Counted from the first letter of the stretch, positions 26,223-35,817 are shown. The stretch is DNA of 56,604 nt from Burkholderiales bacterium (GCA_028864885.1 JAGWLR010000009.1:1-56604), one strand, 5' to 3'. The notes: generated from the letters alone by a model not told the origin. Made by a program: numbers and translations.

Positions 26223-28208
26223 ATGGATTGTATTGTGATGTCCTGTACTCAGATCGCGCGCAACGGATGGGGCGCTTGCATGTTGCTGGCTTACGCTGCT
26301 GTGGCTCATGGCCAGGATACGGGTCGCGTGGTGTCAGAAGAAGATTACTTTGCCAATGTGCCTGTGGTGTTGACCGCCAGCCGGCTGGATCAACCGCTGA
26401 ACGAAGCACCTGGGTCCATCACGGTCATTGACCGCAACACCATCCGTTTGTCGGGTGCCCGTACCGTGGCCGAAGTGCTGCGTTTGGTTCCTGGCTATCT
26501 CTCGGGTGGATGGAATGGAGCCAACCCGGTGGCGGCTTATCACATTCCGCTGGATGACTATGGCACCCGCAATCTGGTCTTGATCGATGGCCGGTCGGTC
26601 TATGCATCGAGCTATCTGGGGGACACCCACCGGGGGATGATGGATGTGCTGCTCGATGACATCGAGCGAATCGAAGTGCTGCGTGGCTCGAACGCGGCGG
26701 CCTATGGTGCCAACGCCATGTTTGGCGTCATCAACATCATCACGCGGCACAGTGCGGATACCTTGGGCAGCGAGGTGTCGGTCACCCAGGGTGACAACGG
26801 CATCGCCGATCGCATGGTTCGATTTGGGGTGGGCAATGAAAAAGCCAGCTTCCGCTTGTCGGCGGGTGAGCAGCGCGATACCGGCTACCTCAATGCCTAC
26901 GATGACATGAAGTTGAGCCAACTTCACGGGCGGGCCGATTTCAAGCCTAATTGGCAAGACGACATGATGCTGTCCGCTGGGGTGAGCTATCTATCGGCAG
27001 GAGAAGGGTTCCCAGGGTCGGACGGCAATCCCTTGCACACCATCTACACCCGTGACAGTTTTTTCAATGCGCAGTGGAAGCGTCAGGTGTCCAACACCGA
27101 TGAGGTTCAGGTGTCGGCCAACTACATGGAAGACAGGAAGCAGGATCAAACGCCCTATCCACCTCTTCCCGCCATTCTGGAAGATTTTGGTGCAGTGGGG
27201 CGACGGCTCAACCTCGAAGTGCAGCGCAAGATGAGCCTGTCGGCCGATATCCGAACGGTGGTCGGGTTGGGCTACAAGGACGAACGAGCCTTTTCACAAG
27301 CCGTGTATGCCAGGTCAGACTGGGTTTCGTTTCACGAGGAGCGAGCGTTTGGAACGCTCGAGTGGCGAGCCACTCCAAAATGGTTGTTCAATGCCGGTTT
27401 GTTTGTGGGGCAGCAAAGCCTGACAGGCACTTACGTGTCGCCGCGTTTGATGGTTAACTGGCTGGTCACTCCTGAGCACACCTTCCGCGCTGGCATCACC
27501 GATTCAACCCGTCCGCCAAGTTTGTTCGAGTACTACGGTGACATCCGCTATTACCTGGGGGGGACGCTGTTGGGGCAAACGACAGCAGCGCGGGGCGATG
27601 CCGAGCCTGAAAAGCTCCACTCAGAAGAGGTCGGCTATCAAGGCCGTTTCATTCAAAGCAGGGTAACAGTGGATGTGCGCGCCTTTCATGAACGTATGGC
27701 GTCGATCATCGGGACCGACACCTACACGCGCAGTTCGCCTCTGCCCGGAACGGGCCCCGACGTCACCGACTACATCAACAAGCCCGGACTGGACCTGACC
27801 GGCATCGAATCCCAGGTCCGTTGGAAGCCTGCCGAATCCAGTGAAATCTGGCTGAATCAGGGCTTCACCCATTTGCAATGGGACGACCCGGCCTTGAATG
27901 CACGCAAAGAACGGCAACCACCGAAATACGCCACCACCATCGCCTGGTTCCAGAAGCTCCCCGGTGTGTGGCAACTCAGCGTCATCCATCAACGCATGGG
28001 TAGCATGACTTGGCGCGATGAGCGCGATTGGCTGGCTGCGTCGCATCGAACCGACGTGCGTCTGGCTTATCCTTTCCGGTTGGGCTCGAACAAGGCCGAG
28101 GCATCTGTCACTGTGCAATCGATTGAGGGTGCCAGACCGTTCTTCCTTCCGCGCGAAGGATTTGAATGGGGTCGTCGAGCCTTCTTGAACCTGAGAATGG
28201 AGCTCTGA
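26223..28208 (+). CDS. TonB-dependent outer-membrane receptor
   Basis: 661 residues with a signal peptide ending near VAHGQ. The plug domain starts with VPVVLTASRLDQPLNEAPGS, continues with ARTVAEVLRLVPGY and DIERIEVLRGSNAAAYGANA followed by FGVINIITRH; the rest is a 22-strand barrel ending in FLNLRMEL. It should import a ligand such as a siderophore, cobalamin or other chelate with TonB energy. It is the first gene of a unit with an orphan binding protein and a diguanylate cyclase, so it may serve in signalling instead of nutrition. The GGAG inside its last codons probably serves as ribosome-binding site for the next gene. Confidence 0.93.
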   Translation: MDCIVMSCTQIARNGWGACMLLAYAAVAHGQDTGRVVSEEDYFANVPVVLTASRLDQPLNEAPGSITVIDRNTIRLSGARTVAEVLRLVPGYLSGGWNGANPVAAYHIPLDDYGTRNLVLIDGRSVYASSYLGDTHRGMMDVLLDDIERIEVLRGSNAAAYGANAMFGVINIITRHSADTLGSEVSVTQGDNGIADRMVRFGVGNEKASFRLSAGEQRDTGYLNAYDDMKLSQLHGRADFKPNWQDDMMLSAGVSYLSAGEGFPGSDGNPLHTIYTRDSFFNAQWKRQVSNTDEVQVSANYMEDRKQDQTPYPPLPAILEDFGAVGRRLNLEVQRKMSLSADIRTVVGLGYKDERAFSQAVYARSDWVSFHEERAFGTLEWRATPKWLFNAGLFVGQQSLTGTYVSPRLMVNWLVTPEHTFRAGITDSTRPPSLFEYYGDIRYYLGGTLLGQTTAARGDAEPEKLHSEEVGYQGRFIQSRVTVDVRAFHERMASIIGTDTYTRSSPLPGTGPDVTDYINKPGLDLTGIESQVRWKPAESSEIWLNQGFTHLQWDDPALNARKERQPPKYATTIAWFQKLPGVWQLSVIHQRMGSMTWRDERDWLAASHRTDVRLAYPFRLGSNKAEASVTVQSIEGARPFFLPREGFEWGRRAFLNLRMEL

Positions 28209-28254
28209 TCTGATCAATCGGCGGTGTGTACTTTCCCGCACATGGGGCCTTGCC

Positions 28255-29148
28255 TTGGCCACAGGGGCAGGCAAAGTCATGGCTGCAAGCGGGCAGATTT
28301 GGGTGGTCTTGTCCGATAACTCCTGGGCCTACACCGAGGCAGCTGGAACGCTACAAGCAGAATGGGGCACGGTAGCCGACAGTCTGGACATGCTATTTCT
28401 GACTGCCAAGGATCTGCCGACGGGGGGGGCTCCTGAGTTGATCATCACCTTGGGTAGTGCGGCGTTGCGAGCAGTCATGCAGCGCGTCAGTGGCGGGGCT
28501 GACTGGGCGAGCGCCCGCGTGTTGGCCGCCCTGATTCCACGAGACGGCTTTGCTGCCATCTGGAAGCATCCACCATCGTCCGTCTCCGCGGTGTATCTGG
28601 ATCAGCCTGTCGAGCGCTACCTGGAATTGATTCGACAGTCTTTTCCGGGGCTCAACAGAGTCGGGGTGATGCTCGGAGCAGACTCGGCGGATCTGGAGAC
28701 GAACCTCAAAAAGGCGGCCAGTGATCGAGGACTCAAACTGATCGCGCGAAAGGTTTCCCGCCCAGACCTTGTCTATGACAATCTGCGAGGTGTTCTGGCC
28801 GAGAGCGACATCTTGCTGGTCTTACCCGACGGGGTGGGGATAGACACATCGGCGATGCAGAATGTCTTGATCACGGCGTATCGCCAACGAATCCCTGTGG
28901 TGGCTTACTCCCCAGGCTTGGTCAAGGCGGGCGCCACCCTGGGCCTGTATGCCAGCCCTGCACAGGTAGGGCAACAGGTAGCTGGTATGTTGAAAGCTCA
29001 GCCGAGTTTGGCGACTGGCGTGCCTTTCCAGTTGGCTAAGACATTCACGATTGCCGTCAACGAGCAAGTGTGTCAATCGTTGGGACTAGCTGTGCCAAAG
29101 GTCGCGGAGGTGACTGAGGCCATTCGGCGCAAGGAGGGCAGCCGGTGA
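28255..29148 (+). CDS. Orphan ABC-type substrate-binding protein (TrpX/PF04392-like)
   Basis: About 297 residues from a TTG at 28255; an ATG at 28279 is another choice. The protein has two alpha/beta lobes: QIWVVLSDNSWAYTE, LIITLGSAALRAV, NRVGVMLGADSADL, RQRIPVVAYSPGLVKAGA and LGLYASPAQVGQQVAGML, a pattern of ABC substrate-binding proteins of the PF04392 group. The frame is open back to 28210 and that part (INRRCVLSRTWGLALATGAG) looks like a signal peptide, with GGAG at the right distance from a CTG, so translation may begin there. No permease or ATPase gene is nearby. Its stop overlaps the start of the diguanylate cyclase. Confidence 0.82.
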   Translation: MATGAGKVMAASGQIWVVLSDNSWAYTEAAGTLQAEWGTVADSLDMLFLTAKDLPTGGAPELIITLGSAALRAVMQRVSGGADWASARVLAALIPRDGFAAIWKHPPSSVSAVYLDQPVERYLELIRQSFPGLNRVGVMLGADSADLETNLKKAASDRGLKLIARKVSRPDLVYDNLRGVLAESDILLVLPDGVGIDTSAMQNVLITAYRQRIPVVAYSPGLVKAGATLGLYASPAQVGQQVAGMLKAQPSLATGVPFQLAKTFTIAVNEQVCQSLGLAVPKVAEVTEAIRRKEGSR

Positions 29149-30479
29149 TGCTGAAATTACAAGGGATCCGGGCGCGCCTGTGGTTTGCCACAGCCTTGCC
29201 GGCCATGTTGGTCATTGCCTTGCTGGTGATTGGCTTTGCGACTCAGTATGGGGATCGCGTGGTAAGCGTGCTCAAGGATCGGGGTGTTGCCTCGGCTCGC
29301 CAGCTGAGTAGCGCCGCTGAGTTCATGTTGTTCGCGGGAGACCGAGAAGGATTGGTTCGGCTGGCGCAGGCAGCGATGCACAGCGATGCCCAACTCCAAG
29401 GCGTGATCATTTACGACGCGCAGGGCCGCACCAGAGCGCGAGCAGGTCAGCTGACAGCGCAGGTACCACAGATGGACGGTGAGTTGCATGTGCAGTTGTT
29501 GCAGCATATGGTCGTGGCTCAGCCCATTTATCCAACCTCGGTGGGCTTGGATGATCCTTATGCCGGTGAGGCAGCCTCCGAGTCACAGGCAGGTGCAGTG
29601 CCACACTTGCTAGGGTATGTCGTGCTGGAAATGTCCCTGCAGACCTTGGATCAGCAGCGGCGTGAGTTGTTGGTTTGGTCTCTGCTGACTGCTGCTGGCG
29701 GGTTGGTTTTAACGGGCGTGTTGGCCTCGCTCTTGGCTGCGGTCGTGACAACGCAAATCGCTCGGATCAATCGAGTCGTTGAAATGGTCGGCCATGGGAA
29801 CCTGTCGGCTCGTGTGGATGAGGGTCGGATCGGGGTGCTGAGGCCGCTAGCCGTAGGGATCAATGCGATGATCGGTCAGATTGCTGTTACCCAGGAGAAC
29901 CTGCAGCACCAGATCAGGCAAGCGACCCAGGAGTTGCGGGACCAAAAAGAGGCAGCAGAGCAAGCTGCTCGAACCGATGCGCTGACTGGCGTAGCCAGTC
30001 GACGTGCATTTACTGAGGCTGCAGAAGCTGAAATGCAGCGTGCCATTCGCTATCGCACGGAGCTCTCCATGCTGATGATGGACCTGGACCATTTCAAGGT
30101 CATCAACGACACCCATGGCCATGTGACTGGGGATGCCGTGCTGGTGAGTTTCGCTCAGACCGTGCTTCAGCAGATTCGCAAGGTGGATCTGCTTGCGCGC
30201 TTAGGTGGTGAAGAGTTCGTGGTGCTTCTGCCTAACATCAATGCAGAGCACGCATTGGCATTGGCAGAGCGAATTCGTCAGGCGGTTTCTAGCGGTCATT
30301 TGCAGGTTGACGGCTACCCTTTGCGGTTCAGCGTGAGCATTGGCGTAGCTCAGTTTGATCACAACGAACTGTCACTCAACAGTTGGCTGGCGCGCGCTGA
30401 TGTGGCTTTGTATCGAGCTAAGTCCTTGGGACGTGATCGAGTGGTGCTCGACGCAGGAGAATCATCCTCCAGCGCTTGA
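29148..30479 (+). CDS. Membrane diguanylate cyclase, HAMP-GGDEF
   Basis: 443 residues from the ATG at 29148 (overlapping the previous stop, TGATG). An N-terminal helix (15-35), a periplasmic domain of about 150 residues, a second helix (about 180-205), a HAMP-like linker, a coiled coil and a GGDEF domain starting at DALTGVASRR (residue 277). The active site is GGEEF (353-357), and an inhibitory RxxD site lies five residues before it, so the enzyme should make cyclic di-GMP and be product-inhibited. The preceding binding-protein gene suggests that ligand binding in the periplasm controls it. Its end overlaps gshA by 18 bp. Confidence 0.93.
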   Translation: MLKLQGIRARLWFATALPAMLVIALLVIGFATQYGDRVVSVLKDRGVASARQLSSAAEFMLFAGDREGLVRLAQAAMHSDAQLQGVIIYDAQGRTRARAGQLTAQVPQMDGELHVQLLQHMVVAQPIYPTSVGLDDPYAGEAASESQAGAVPHLLGYVVLEMSLQTLDQQRRELLVWSLLTAAGGLVLTGVLASLLAAVVTTQIARINRVVEMVGHGNLSARVDEGRIGVLRPLAVGINAMIGQIAVTQENLQHQIRQATQELRDQKEAAEQAARTDALTGVASRRAFTEAAEAEMQRAIRYRTELSMLMMDLDHFKVINDTHGHVTGDAVLVSFAQTVLQQIRKVDLLARLGGEEFVVLLPNINAEHALALAERIRQAVSSGHLQVDGYPLRFSVSIGVAQFDHNELSLNSWLARADVALYRAKSLGRDRVVLDAGESSSSA

Positions 30480-32009
30480 GTGGGCTGGCACGAGGTGCTC
30501 GGCAGACAGGTAGTCCTTGCGAAACGATTCAAAAGGACGGGGGTCGCCAGATTCAATGTCGAGTTGAGCTTGCATTGACGCCAGTGCTTCTTGCTCAAAT
30601 CGATTCTGGATCTCGGCTGGCCAGTCGATAGCAGACAAGGCCTGTCGGTTGGCGATCGAGCGCCTCATGGTGAAGTCGGTATGCCCATGATGTCCGGCTT
30701 TTGATATCTCACTCATCTGTGAAAGCACCCTCGCCGATGGGAGCATACTGAAATCATGCATCCTCTCAAGGGCTCGGGTGACTGAATTGCAATACAGGGC
30801 AAGGCCCTGATGGTTGTCGAGGGCTTGCGCAATCTGCAGACACTCATTCAGGATCTGCAATGCCCAGTCTTTCAAGCTGACGAACTGGCCTTGTCGCTCC
30901 AACTCGAGGCCAGGTGCACGGCCCCTTGCGGCCACGGCTAGCTGGTTTCGCCCCCATTCGGCAATTTCTTGTGGCGTGTCGAGGGGGCTCGGGCTCATCA
31001 GGCAGTGCAGCAGAAACACGTCCAAGAAACGGACCGTATCAGCGTCGATGCCGATTGGCATGAACGGATTCAGATCCATGCAGCGTACTTCGACGTACTC
31101 AACCCCACGCTCACGCAAAGCGTGCAATGGGCGTTCCCCTGTCCGGATTACTCGCTTGGGGCGAATGGTGCTGTAGAACTCGTTTTCTATTTGCAGCAAA
31201 GACGTCGAAAGTTGCTTGTACCTACCGTATTCATCCTGCAGGCCAATCGCATCGTAGGGTGGATAGGGTTGGGTGAGAGCCTGCTGCAGTGACTCAGCAT
31301 AGCCATTGAGGCTGTTGTAGCTCACTGCCAGTGTGCTTTGAGCATCACTTTGATACCCGAGCCGGCCCATGCGTAGCGAGGTCGCATGCGGTAGATGCAA
31401 GGTGTGTTCATCAAACGGAATCAATCCATGCTGAGGGCTGCTGACGAAGTCAGAGGCGAGTGCAGGAGAGGCACCAAACAGCATCAGCAACAAGAACGAT
31501 TGACGACGAAAGTTCCGGATCAGTCCAAAGTAATCCGCATCACTCAAGCCAGGCATCGACCAGTTGTAGTGGATCCCCGAGATGGTCTGCATGCGGCGCC
31601 CATACCGATGGGCCAGCCCCTTGCGATAGATGCTCTTTGCTTGGCCCACATTGGATCGACCATATTGACCAATGGGGATGACTTCCTCAGCAGGCAAAGA
31701 ACAAGGCATGCTGCTGGCCCACAGCCATTCATCACCTATCGCGCGATACACAAACTGATGGATTTGAGTCAGCTCATGGATGCAAGATTCGACTTGGGAG
31801 TGGGCTCCCGTTACCAACTCAAGCTGAGACTCGCTGAAGTCTGTCGTGACATGTGGGTGCGTCAATGCCGACCCCAATGTAACCGGATGGGGGGTCATGG
31901 CCAAAGACCCATTAGGCTGAACCCTTAAGCTCTCCTTCTCTATCCCGCGGCACATACCCCGAAGCTGATCGGGTGACAAAGACTTCAAGCGATCTATCAA
32001 TTCGGTCAA
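30462..32009 (-). CDS. gshA: Glutamate-cysteine ligase
   Basis: 515 residues, the length of gammaproteobacterial-type GshA. Typical blocks are RGMCRGIEKESLRVQPNGSL, TTDFSESQLELVTG, DEWLWASSMPC, QTISGIHYNWSMP and YVEVRCMDLNPF. The enzyme makes gamma-glutamylcysteine, the first and limiting step of glutathione synthesis, using ATP. This supports the glutathione-dependent enzymes at 16.8-18.3 kb. It stands alone and is convergent with the diguanylate cyclase. Confidence 0.96.
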   Translation of the reverse strand: MTELIDRLKSLSPDQLRGMCRGIEKESLRVQPNGSLAMTPHPVTLGSALTHPHVTTDFSESQLELVTGAHSQVESCIHELTQIHQFVYRAIGDEWLWASSMPCSLPAEEVIPIGQYGRSNVGQAKSIYRKGLAHRYGRRMQTISGIHYNWSMPGLSDADYFGLIRNFRRQSFLLLMLFGASPALASDFVSSPQHGLIPFDEHTLHLPHATSLRMGRLGYQSDAQSTLAVSYNSLNGYAESLQQALTQPYPPYDAIGLQDEYGRYKQLSTSLLQIENEFYSTIRPKRVIRTGERPLHALRERGVEYVEVRCMDLNPFMPIGIDADTVRFLDVFLLHCLMSPSPLDTPQEIAEWGRNQLAVAARGRAPGLELERQGQFVSLKDWALQILNECLQIAQALDNHQGLALYCNSVTRALERMHDFSMLPSARVLSQMSEISKAGHHGHTDFTMRRSIANRQALSAIDWPAEIQNRFEQEALASMQAQLDIESGDPRPFESFRKDYLSAEHLVPAHSSAGG

Positions 32010-32117
32010 GGTGCACTCCTGTCAGCGGGGGAGGTGCAAAGGTATCAGACTCATCGAAAGTCTGCAGATTACGCCTTGCTATCCCCGGCTAGATTGCGCC
32101 AATTGACCGTTGTCAAT

Positions 32118-34112
32118 TCAGTGGTAAGCGGGGGCCTGCTTCATGTCACTCATCAGCTCACGAATCGCCATGATCACGCTTTGTGTCGATTCGGCAAAAG
32201 GGGTGCCCCCCTCGAGCATCTGCAAGGCTTGCCTCGAATTGCCCGCGTTGCTTACTTCAGCCACCTTGCCGACATTGAGGTGGAACGTCTTGTGTCGACT
32301 TTGTAAGGCGGTGAACGACGGGACATGTCCCCAACGTTTGCCTTCGCCGTGAATCCATTTGCCCAAGGGGCAGCAATCGTCTCTCGAGATTGTGGCCACA
32401 TCCAATGGCTCACTGTTTTCTGCTGCGTTACGCAGCTTGATCTTCCATTGCGAGTGGGCCGCGATTGCTTGGGAAAAGTCAAACTGGCTGTTCGCGTCAA
32501 ACGCCTGGGACGGGCTTTTTGCAAGTTGTTTCAGCGCGGAGACATCTGCCTGTGCAAGGGACGCATCAGATTTCGACAGTCGCAACAACCGCATGGTATA
32601 GCTGACGTGATCCACCTGATCTCGCAGGGTGCCAGCCGATGCCGCAAGTTGTTCGACCATCGCAGCATTTTGTTGGGTGATTGAATCGAGGTGGGTCATG
32701 GCATCAGCAATCTGGGCCACTCCAGACTGCTGTTCCCCCGCGGCAGTGGCGATTTCATCGAGCAAGCTGGTGACCTGAAGCACCGCTTCAACGGATTGGC
32801 GCATCTGGGTTGACGCTTCTTCGGTTTCTCTACCCCCGGCGGCCACGCGTTCGGTCGATTCTTCAATCAGTTGTTTGATTTCACGCGCTGCATTGGTGGT
32901 GCGTTGGGCGAGCGTGCGCACCTCGGTCGCTACCACCGCAAATCCACGTCCCGCTTCACCGGCTCGCGCTGCTTCCACTGCGGCGTTCAAAGCCAGGATG
33001 TTGGTCTGAAACGCAACACCTTCAATGACGTGGATGATTTCGCGCATCTTTTGTGCCGACGCATCGATCGAAGTCATTGCATCTGCAACTCTGGACACGG
33101 CATTCTGACTGGCCTGAGCAATTTGAACCATCTGCTGTGCAGTTTTCGCTCCTCTGGCAGATGCGTCGTGAGTCTGTTTGACCGTGCCGGTGATTTGCTC
33201 CATCGAGGCAGCCGTTTCTTCCAGACTGCTGGCCTGGTTTTCGGTGCGACCAGACAAATCTTGATTGCCTGCAGCTATTTCACCGATGGATCCCTTGAGA
33301 TTTTTGATCTCGTGCCGCGTGTCGGCGACGACCGTCTTCACACTCAGTGAAATTTGCGACAACCCATGTTGCAACTCGCCGATCAACCCGTATCCACTGC
33401 GGTCGATTCTGGCTGTGAGGTCACCGGCCGCCAGAAGGTAGCTTTTTTTCAATAAATCACGCAGGGGCGAGCAGATTTTCTTGGCAAAAAGCACGCTGAT
33501 GGCCAGCGCCATCGCCCCGGCGGCAGGCAGGGCGGCCATGGGAAAAGCATGTCCCAAGTAGGCAGCGGCATACATTCCGGAGAAGATCGCACCAAACGCC
33601 ACGGTTTCGATCCGAGGCTTCAATCTTCGCAAGAGTGTGCCTAGTTTTCCCGTGCGGATCAGGTGCCCCTGGCTCAGAGACCAAGTGCCACTGCCTTGTT
33701 TGGCGTCATCACGTAGGCGGGCGTAAGTCGATTCGGCTTGCTGGATGGCTTCAGCGGTCACGCTGGTTCTGAGTGATACATATCCGACGATCCGTTGGTC
33801 GTCAAATAAGGGCATGGCGTTGGCTTCAACCCAGTAGTGGTCGCCATTCTTACGGCGGTTTTTGACGAGGCCGCGCCAGGGGCGGCCAGACTTGAGTGTG
33901 GCCCACATGTCTCGGAAGGCTTCTTCCGGCATGTCCGGGTGACGAACTACGTTGTGCGGTTGTCCCAGCAATTCGCTTTCGATGAATCCACTCGCCTCAA
34001 TGAAGGCCGGGTTGCAATAAGTGATTCTGCCCTTGTCGTCCGTCACTGACATCAGGGTGCGATCTGGGGGAAAAGAGTAAAGCTTATTAGTGATTGGCTG
34101 ATTGTTGCGCAC
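32118..34112 (-). CDS. Aer-like chemoreceptor with PAS, MCP and CZB zinc-binding domains
   Basis: 664 residues. An N-terminal PAS domain (about 20-125) with Aer-type features (NPAFIEASGF, NVVRHPDMPEEAFRDMW), two hydrophobic segments around 165-205, a HAMP-like region, and a methyl-accepting signalling domain with the conserved hairpin tip (AFQTNILALNAAVEAARAGE). The C-terminus is a CZB domain: HSQWKIKLRNA, CCPLGKWIHGEG and HKTFHLNVGKVAE provide the His/Cys zinc ligands. CZB domains sense zinc status and, through the zinc Cys, HOCl. The PAS domain probably holds FAD for redox or aerotaxis sensing. No CheR-binding pentapeptide at the end. Confidence 0.93.
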   Translation of the reverse strand: MRNNQPITNKLYSFPPDRTLMSVTDDKGRITYCNPAFIEASGFIESELLGQPHNVVRHPDMPEEAFRDMWATLKSGRPWRGLVKNRRKNGDHYWVEANAMPLFDDQRIVGYVSLRTSVTAEAIQQAESTYARLRDDAKQGSGTWSLSQGHLIRTGKLGTLLRRLKPRIETVAFGAIFSGMYAAAYLGHAFPMAALPAAGAMALAISVLFAKKICSPLRDLLKKSYLLAAGDLTARIDRSGYGLIGELQHGLSQISLSVKTVVADTRHEIKNLKGSIGEIAAGNQDLSGRTENQASSLEETAASMEQITGTVKQTHDASARGAKTAQQMVQIAQASQNAVSRVADAMTSIDASAQKMREIIHVIEGVAFQTNILALNAAVEAARAGEAGRGFAVVATEVRTLAQRTTNAAREIKQLIEESTERVAAGGRETEEASTQMRQSVEAVLQVTSLLDEIATAAGEQQSGVAQIADAMTHLDSITQQNAAMVEQLAASAGTLRDQVDHVSYTMRLLRLSKSDASLAQADVSALKQLAKSPSQAFDANSQFDFSQAIAAHSQWKIKLRNAAENSEPLDVATISRDDCCPLGKWIHGEGKRWGHVPSFTALQSRHKTFHLNVGKVAEVSNAGNSRQALQMLEGGTPFAESTQSVIMAIRELMSDMKQAPAYH

Positions 34113-34207
34113 GGCTTGCTTTTTCTGTAGGGCTTTGCTGACATGTTGTCACGGCATGGCCTTGTGAATTTCGGAAATAGCCAGCGGTTTTGCTTTCAAC
34201 TCAGGCC

Positions 34208-34771
34208 TTATTTCACTGGGGCCTGGGGTGATTCGTTGTCCGGGCGAGACTGGGATACCCAAATCAACTTGGAGGTGTCGAAACCCAATTGATGAGCCTG
34301 CTGCCGCAGCCGGGTTGTCACGTGTTCTGGCAGGTGTTTTTGGCGAGCCAGTATCCAAAGATAAGAGTGATCACTGCCTGCCACCATCGCCCACTGATAT
34401 TGAGGGTCAAGGGCAATGACATGGTATCCGCCGTAAAAAGGGCCGAAAAAAGACACCTTCAGTGAAGCGATCTTGGGGTCACCGTTGAACAGAGCCTTTC
34501 CCTCAGCTTCCTGCCATCGAGCCTCTTGAGGGGAATATCCTCGGTTCAACACCTTGACGCTGCCATTCGGTTGAGGCGTGTAGGTTGCGCTGACGTCTGT
34601 CAATCCTTTTTCGAAGCGGTTATCCAGTCGCGCCAGTTCATACCATTTGCCCCCGTAACGCTGCACGTCGAAGCCTGTCACAGGCGTGATCCCTGTTGGG
34701 GGCTGGGTTGAACAGGCGCTGAGCCACAAGCCGGCTGCCAACAAGAGCAGCCATTGTCTGGGTCGCTTCAT
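34208..34771 (-). CDS. blc: Bacterial lipocalin (Blc), outer-membrane lipoprotein
   Basis: 187 residues from the ATG at 34771, which has AAGGAG upstream. The lipobox is LWLSAC. The lipocalin signature GKWYELARLDNRFEKGL follows, then SVKVLNRGY, KIASLKVSFFGPFYGGYHVI and YLWILARQKHLPE, all Blc features. Blc binds fatty acids or lysophospholipids and is anchored to the outer membrane, often under stress control. An upstream in-frame Met at 34846 is not needed. Confidence 0.93.
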   Translation of the reverse strand: MKRPRQWLLLLAAGLWLSACSTQPPTGITPVTGFDVQRYGGKWYELARLDNRFEKGLTDVSATYTPQPNGSVKVLNRGYSPQEARWQEAEGKALFNGDPKIASLKVSFFGPFYGGYHVIALDPQYQWAMVAGSDHSYLWILARQKHLPEHVTTRLRQQAHQLGFDTSKLIWVSQSRPDNESPQAPVK

Positions 34772-34848
34772 CGAGATGGATCTCCTTGTACGTGTGAACC
34801 TGACAGCGTATTCAAGGGTACGGTCACAATGATACGCACAGAGCAACC

Positions 34849-34971
34849 ATTTTGTGCACGTTTGCCCTGGGCACGGCTGCGGGTGATTTATTCACGGAAG
34901 CTTTGGGTTTGGGCTTTGCGAGGGGTATGGCGGTGATGGGTTCATTGATCGGCTTGAACGATGCCATGTGA
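34849..34971 (+). pseudogene. Remnant of a second COG4705 membrane-protein gene
   Basis: An open stretch without a start codon reads ILCTFALGTAAGDLFTEALG and then LGFARG before drifting to a stop at 34969-34971. TFALGTAAGDLxxExLxLG is the hallmark segment of COG4705 membrane proteins, and an intact member starts only 88 bp downstream. The piece covers one membrane helix out of about eight. I read it as what is left of a duplicated or replaced copy. Confidence 0.55.
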
Positions 34972-35058
34972 AAATCGGGCGGGGTGGCGATCAGGACTTT
35001 TGGGCTGCCCGTGAACAAAACCTGACTCAACCAATCCGTATCCAGACAGGAGATTCCG

Positions 35059-35817
35059 ATGTCGCATGATCATGACCAGCCGCTGGCCAAAGTTCCGGAA
35101 GTGACTTTGGGTTTTTGGCTCATCAAGATTGCCGCCACCACTTTGGGGGAAACTGGGGGGGATGCCGTTTCAATGTCGATGAATCTAGGCTATTTGCTGA
35201 GCACGGGAATCTTCGCTGTCTTGTTCTTGGCGGCTGTGATGGCCCAAGTTCATGCAAAGCGTTTTCACCCGTTGTTGTATTGGGTCACCATCGTCGCGAC
35301 CACCACTGTTGGCACCACTCTCGCTGACTTTGCTGACAGGTCCTTGGGCATTGGATACGCCGGGGGATCGAGTTTGCTGTTGGTTTTGCTGCTCGGTTCA
35401 CTTGCCATCTGGTATCGAACAATGGGATCGGTGTCTGTGGCGAGCGTCAGTTCACCCAGAGCTGAAATGTTTTATTGGCTCACCATCATGTTTTCTCAAA
35501 CCCTGGGCACAGCGCTTGGTGATTGGACGGCAGACACAGCTGGATTGGGCTACAGCGGGGCAGCGCTGCTGTTCGGATCGATGCTATTGATCATTGCGGT
35601 GGCCTACTTTCGATCAACGGTTTCGCGCACATTCTTGTTTTGGGGGGCGTTCATCCTGACTCGGCCATTGGGTGCTGTGGTAGGAGATTTCCTCGATAAG
35701 CCGCTCAGCCAAGGTGGATTGGCGTTGAGCCGCTACTCAGCTTCTGTGGCGCTGTTAGGCTTCATGCTCGGATGCATGCTGCTGTTCAGACAGCACGCGG
35801 CATCGAACGCCCACTGA
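35059..35817 (+). CDS. COG4705 family membrane protein
   Basis: 252 residues, ATG at 35059 with CAGGAG upstream. Two internally similar halves, each with a helix pair carrying T-x-G-[TE]-x-x-x-D: KIAATTLGETGGDAVS, VATTTVGTTLADFAD, FSQTLGTALGDWTAD and ILTRPLGAVVGDFLDKP. Repeated Gly-Asp motifs within eight hydrophobic segments define this family of uncharacterised inner-membrane proteins. The MFS gene follows after 14 bp. A remnant of another copy lies just upstream. Confidence 0.87.
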   Translation: MSHDHDQPLAKVPEVTLGFWLIKIAATTLGETGGDAVSMSMNLGYLLSTGIFAVLFLAAVMAQVHAKRFHPLLYWVTIVATTTVGTTLADFADRSLGIGYAGGSSLLLVLLLGSLAIWYRTMGSVSVASVSSPRAEMFYWLTIMFSQTLGTALGDWTADTAGLGYSGAALLFGSMLLIIAVAYFRSTVSRTFLFWGAFILTRPLGAVVGDFLDKPLSQGGLALSRYSASVALLGFMLGCMLLFRQHAASNAH

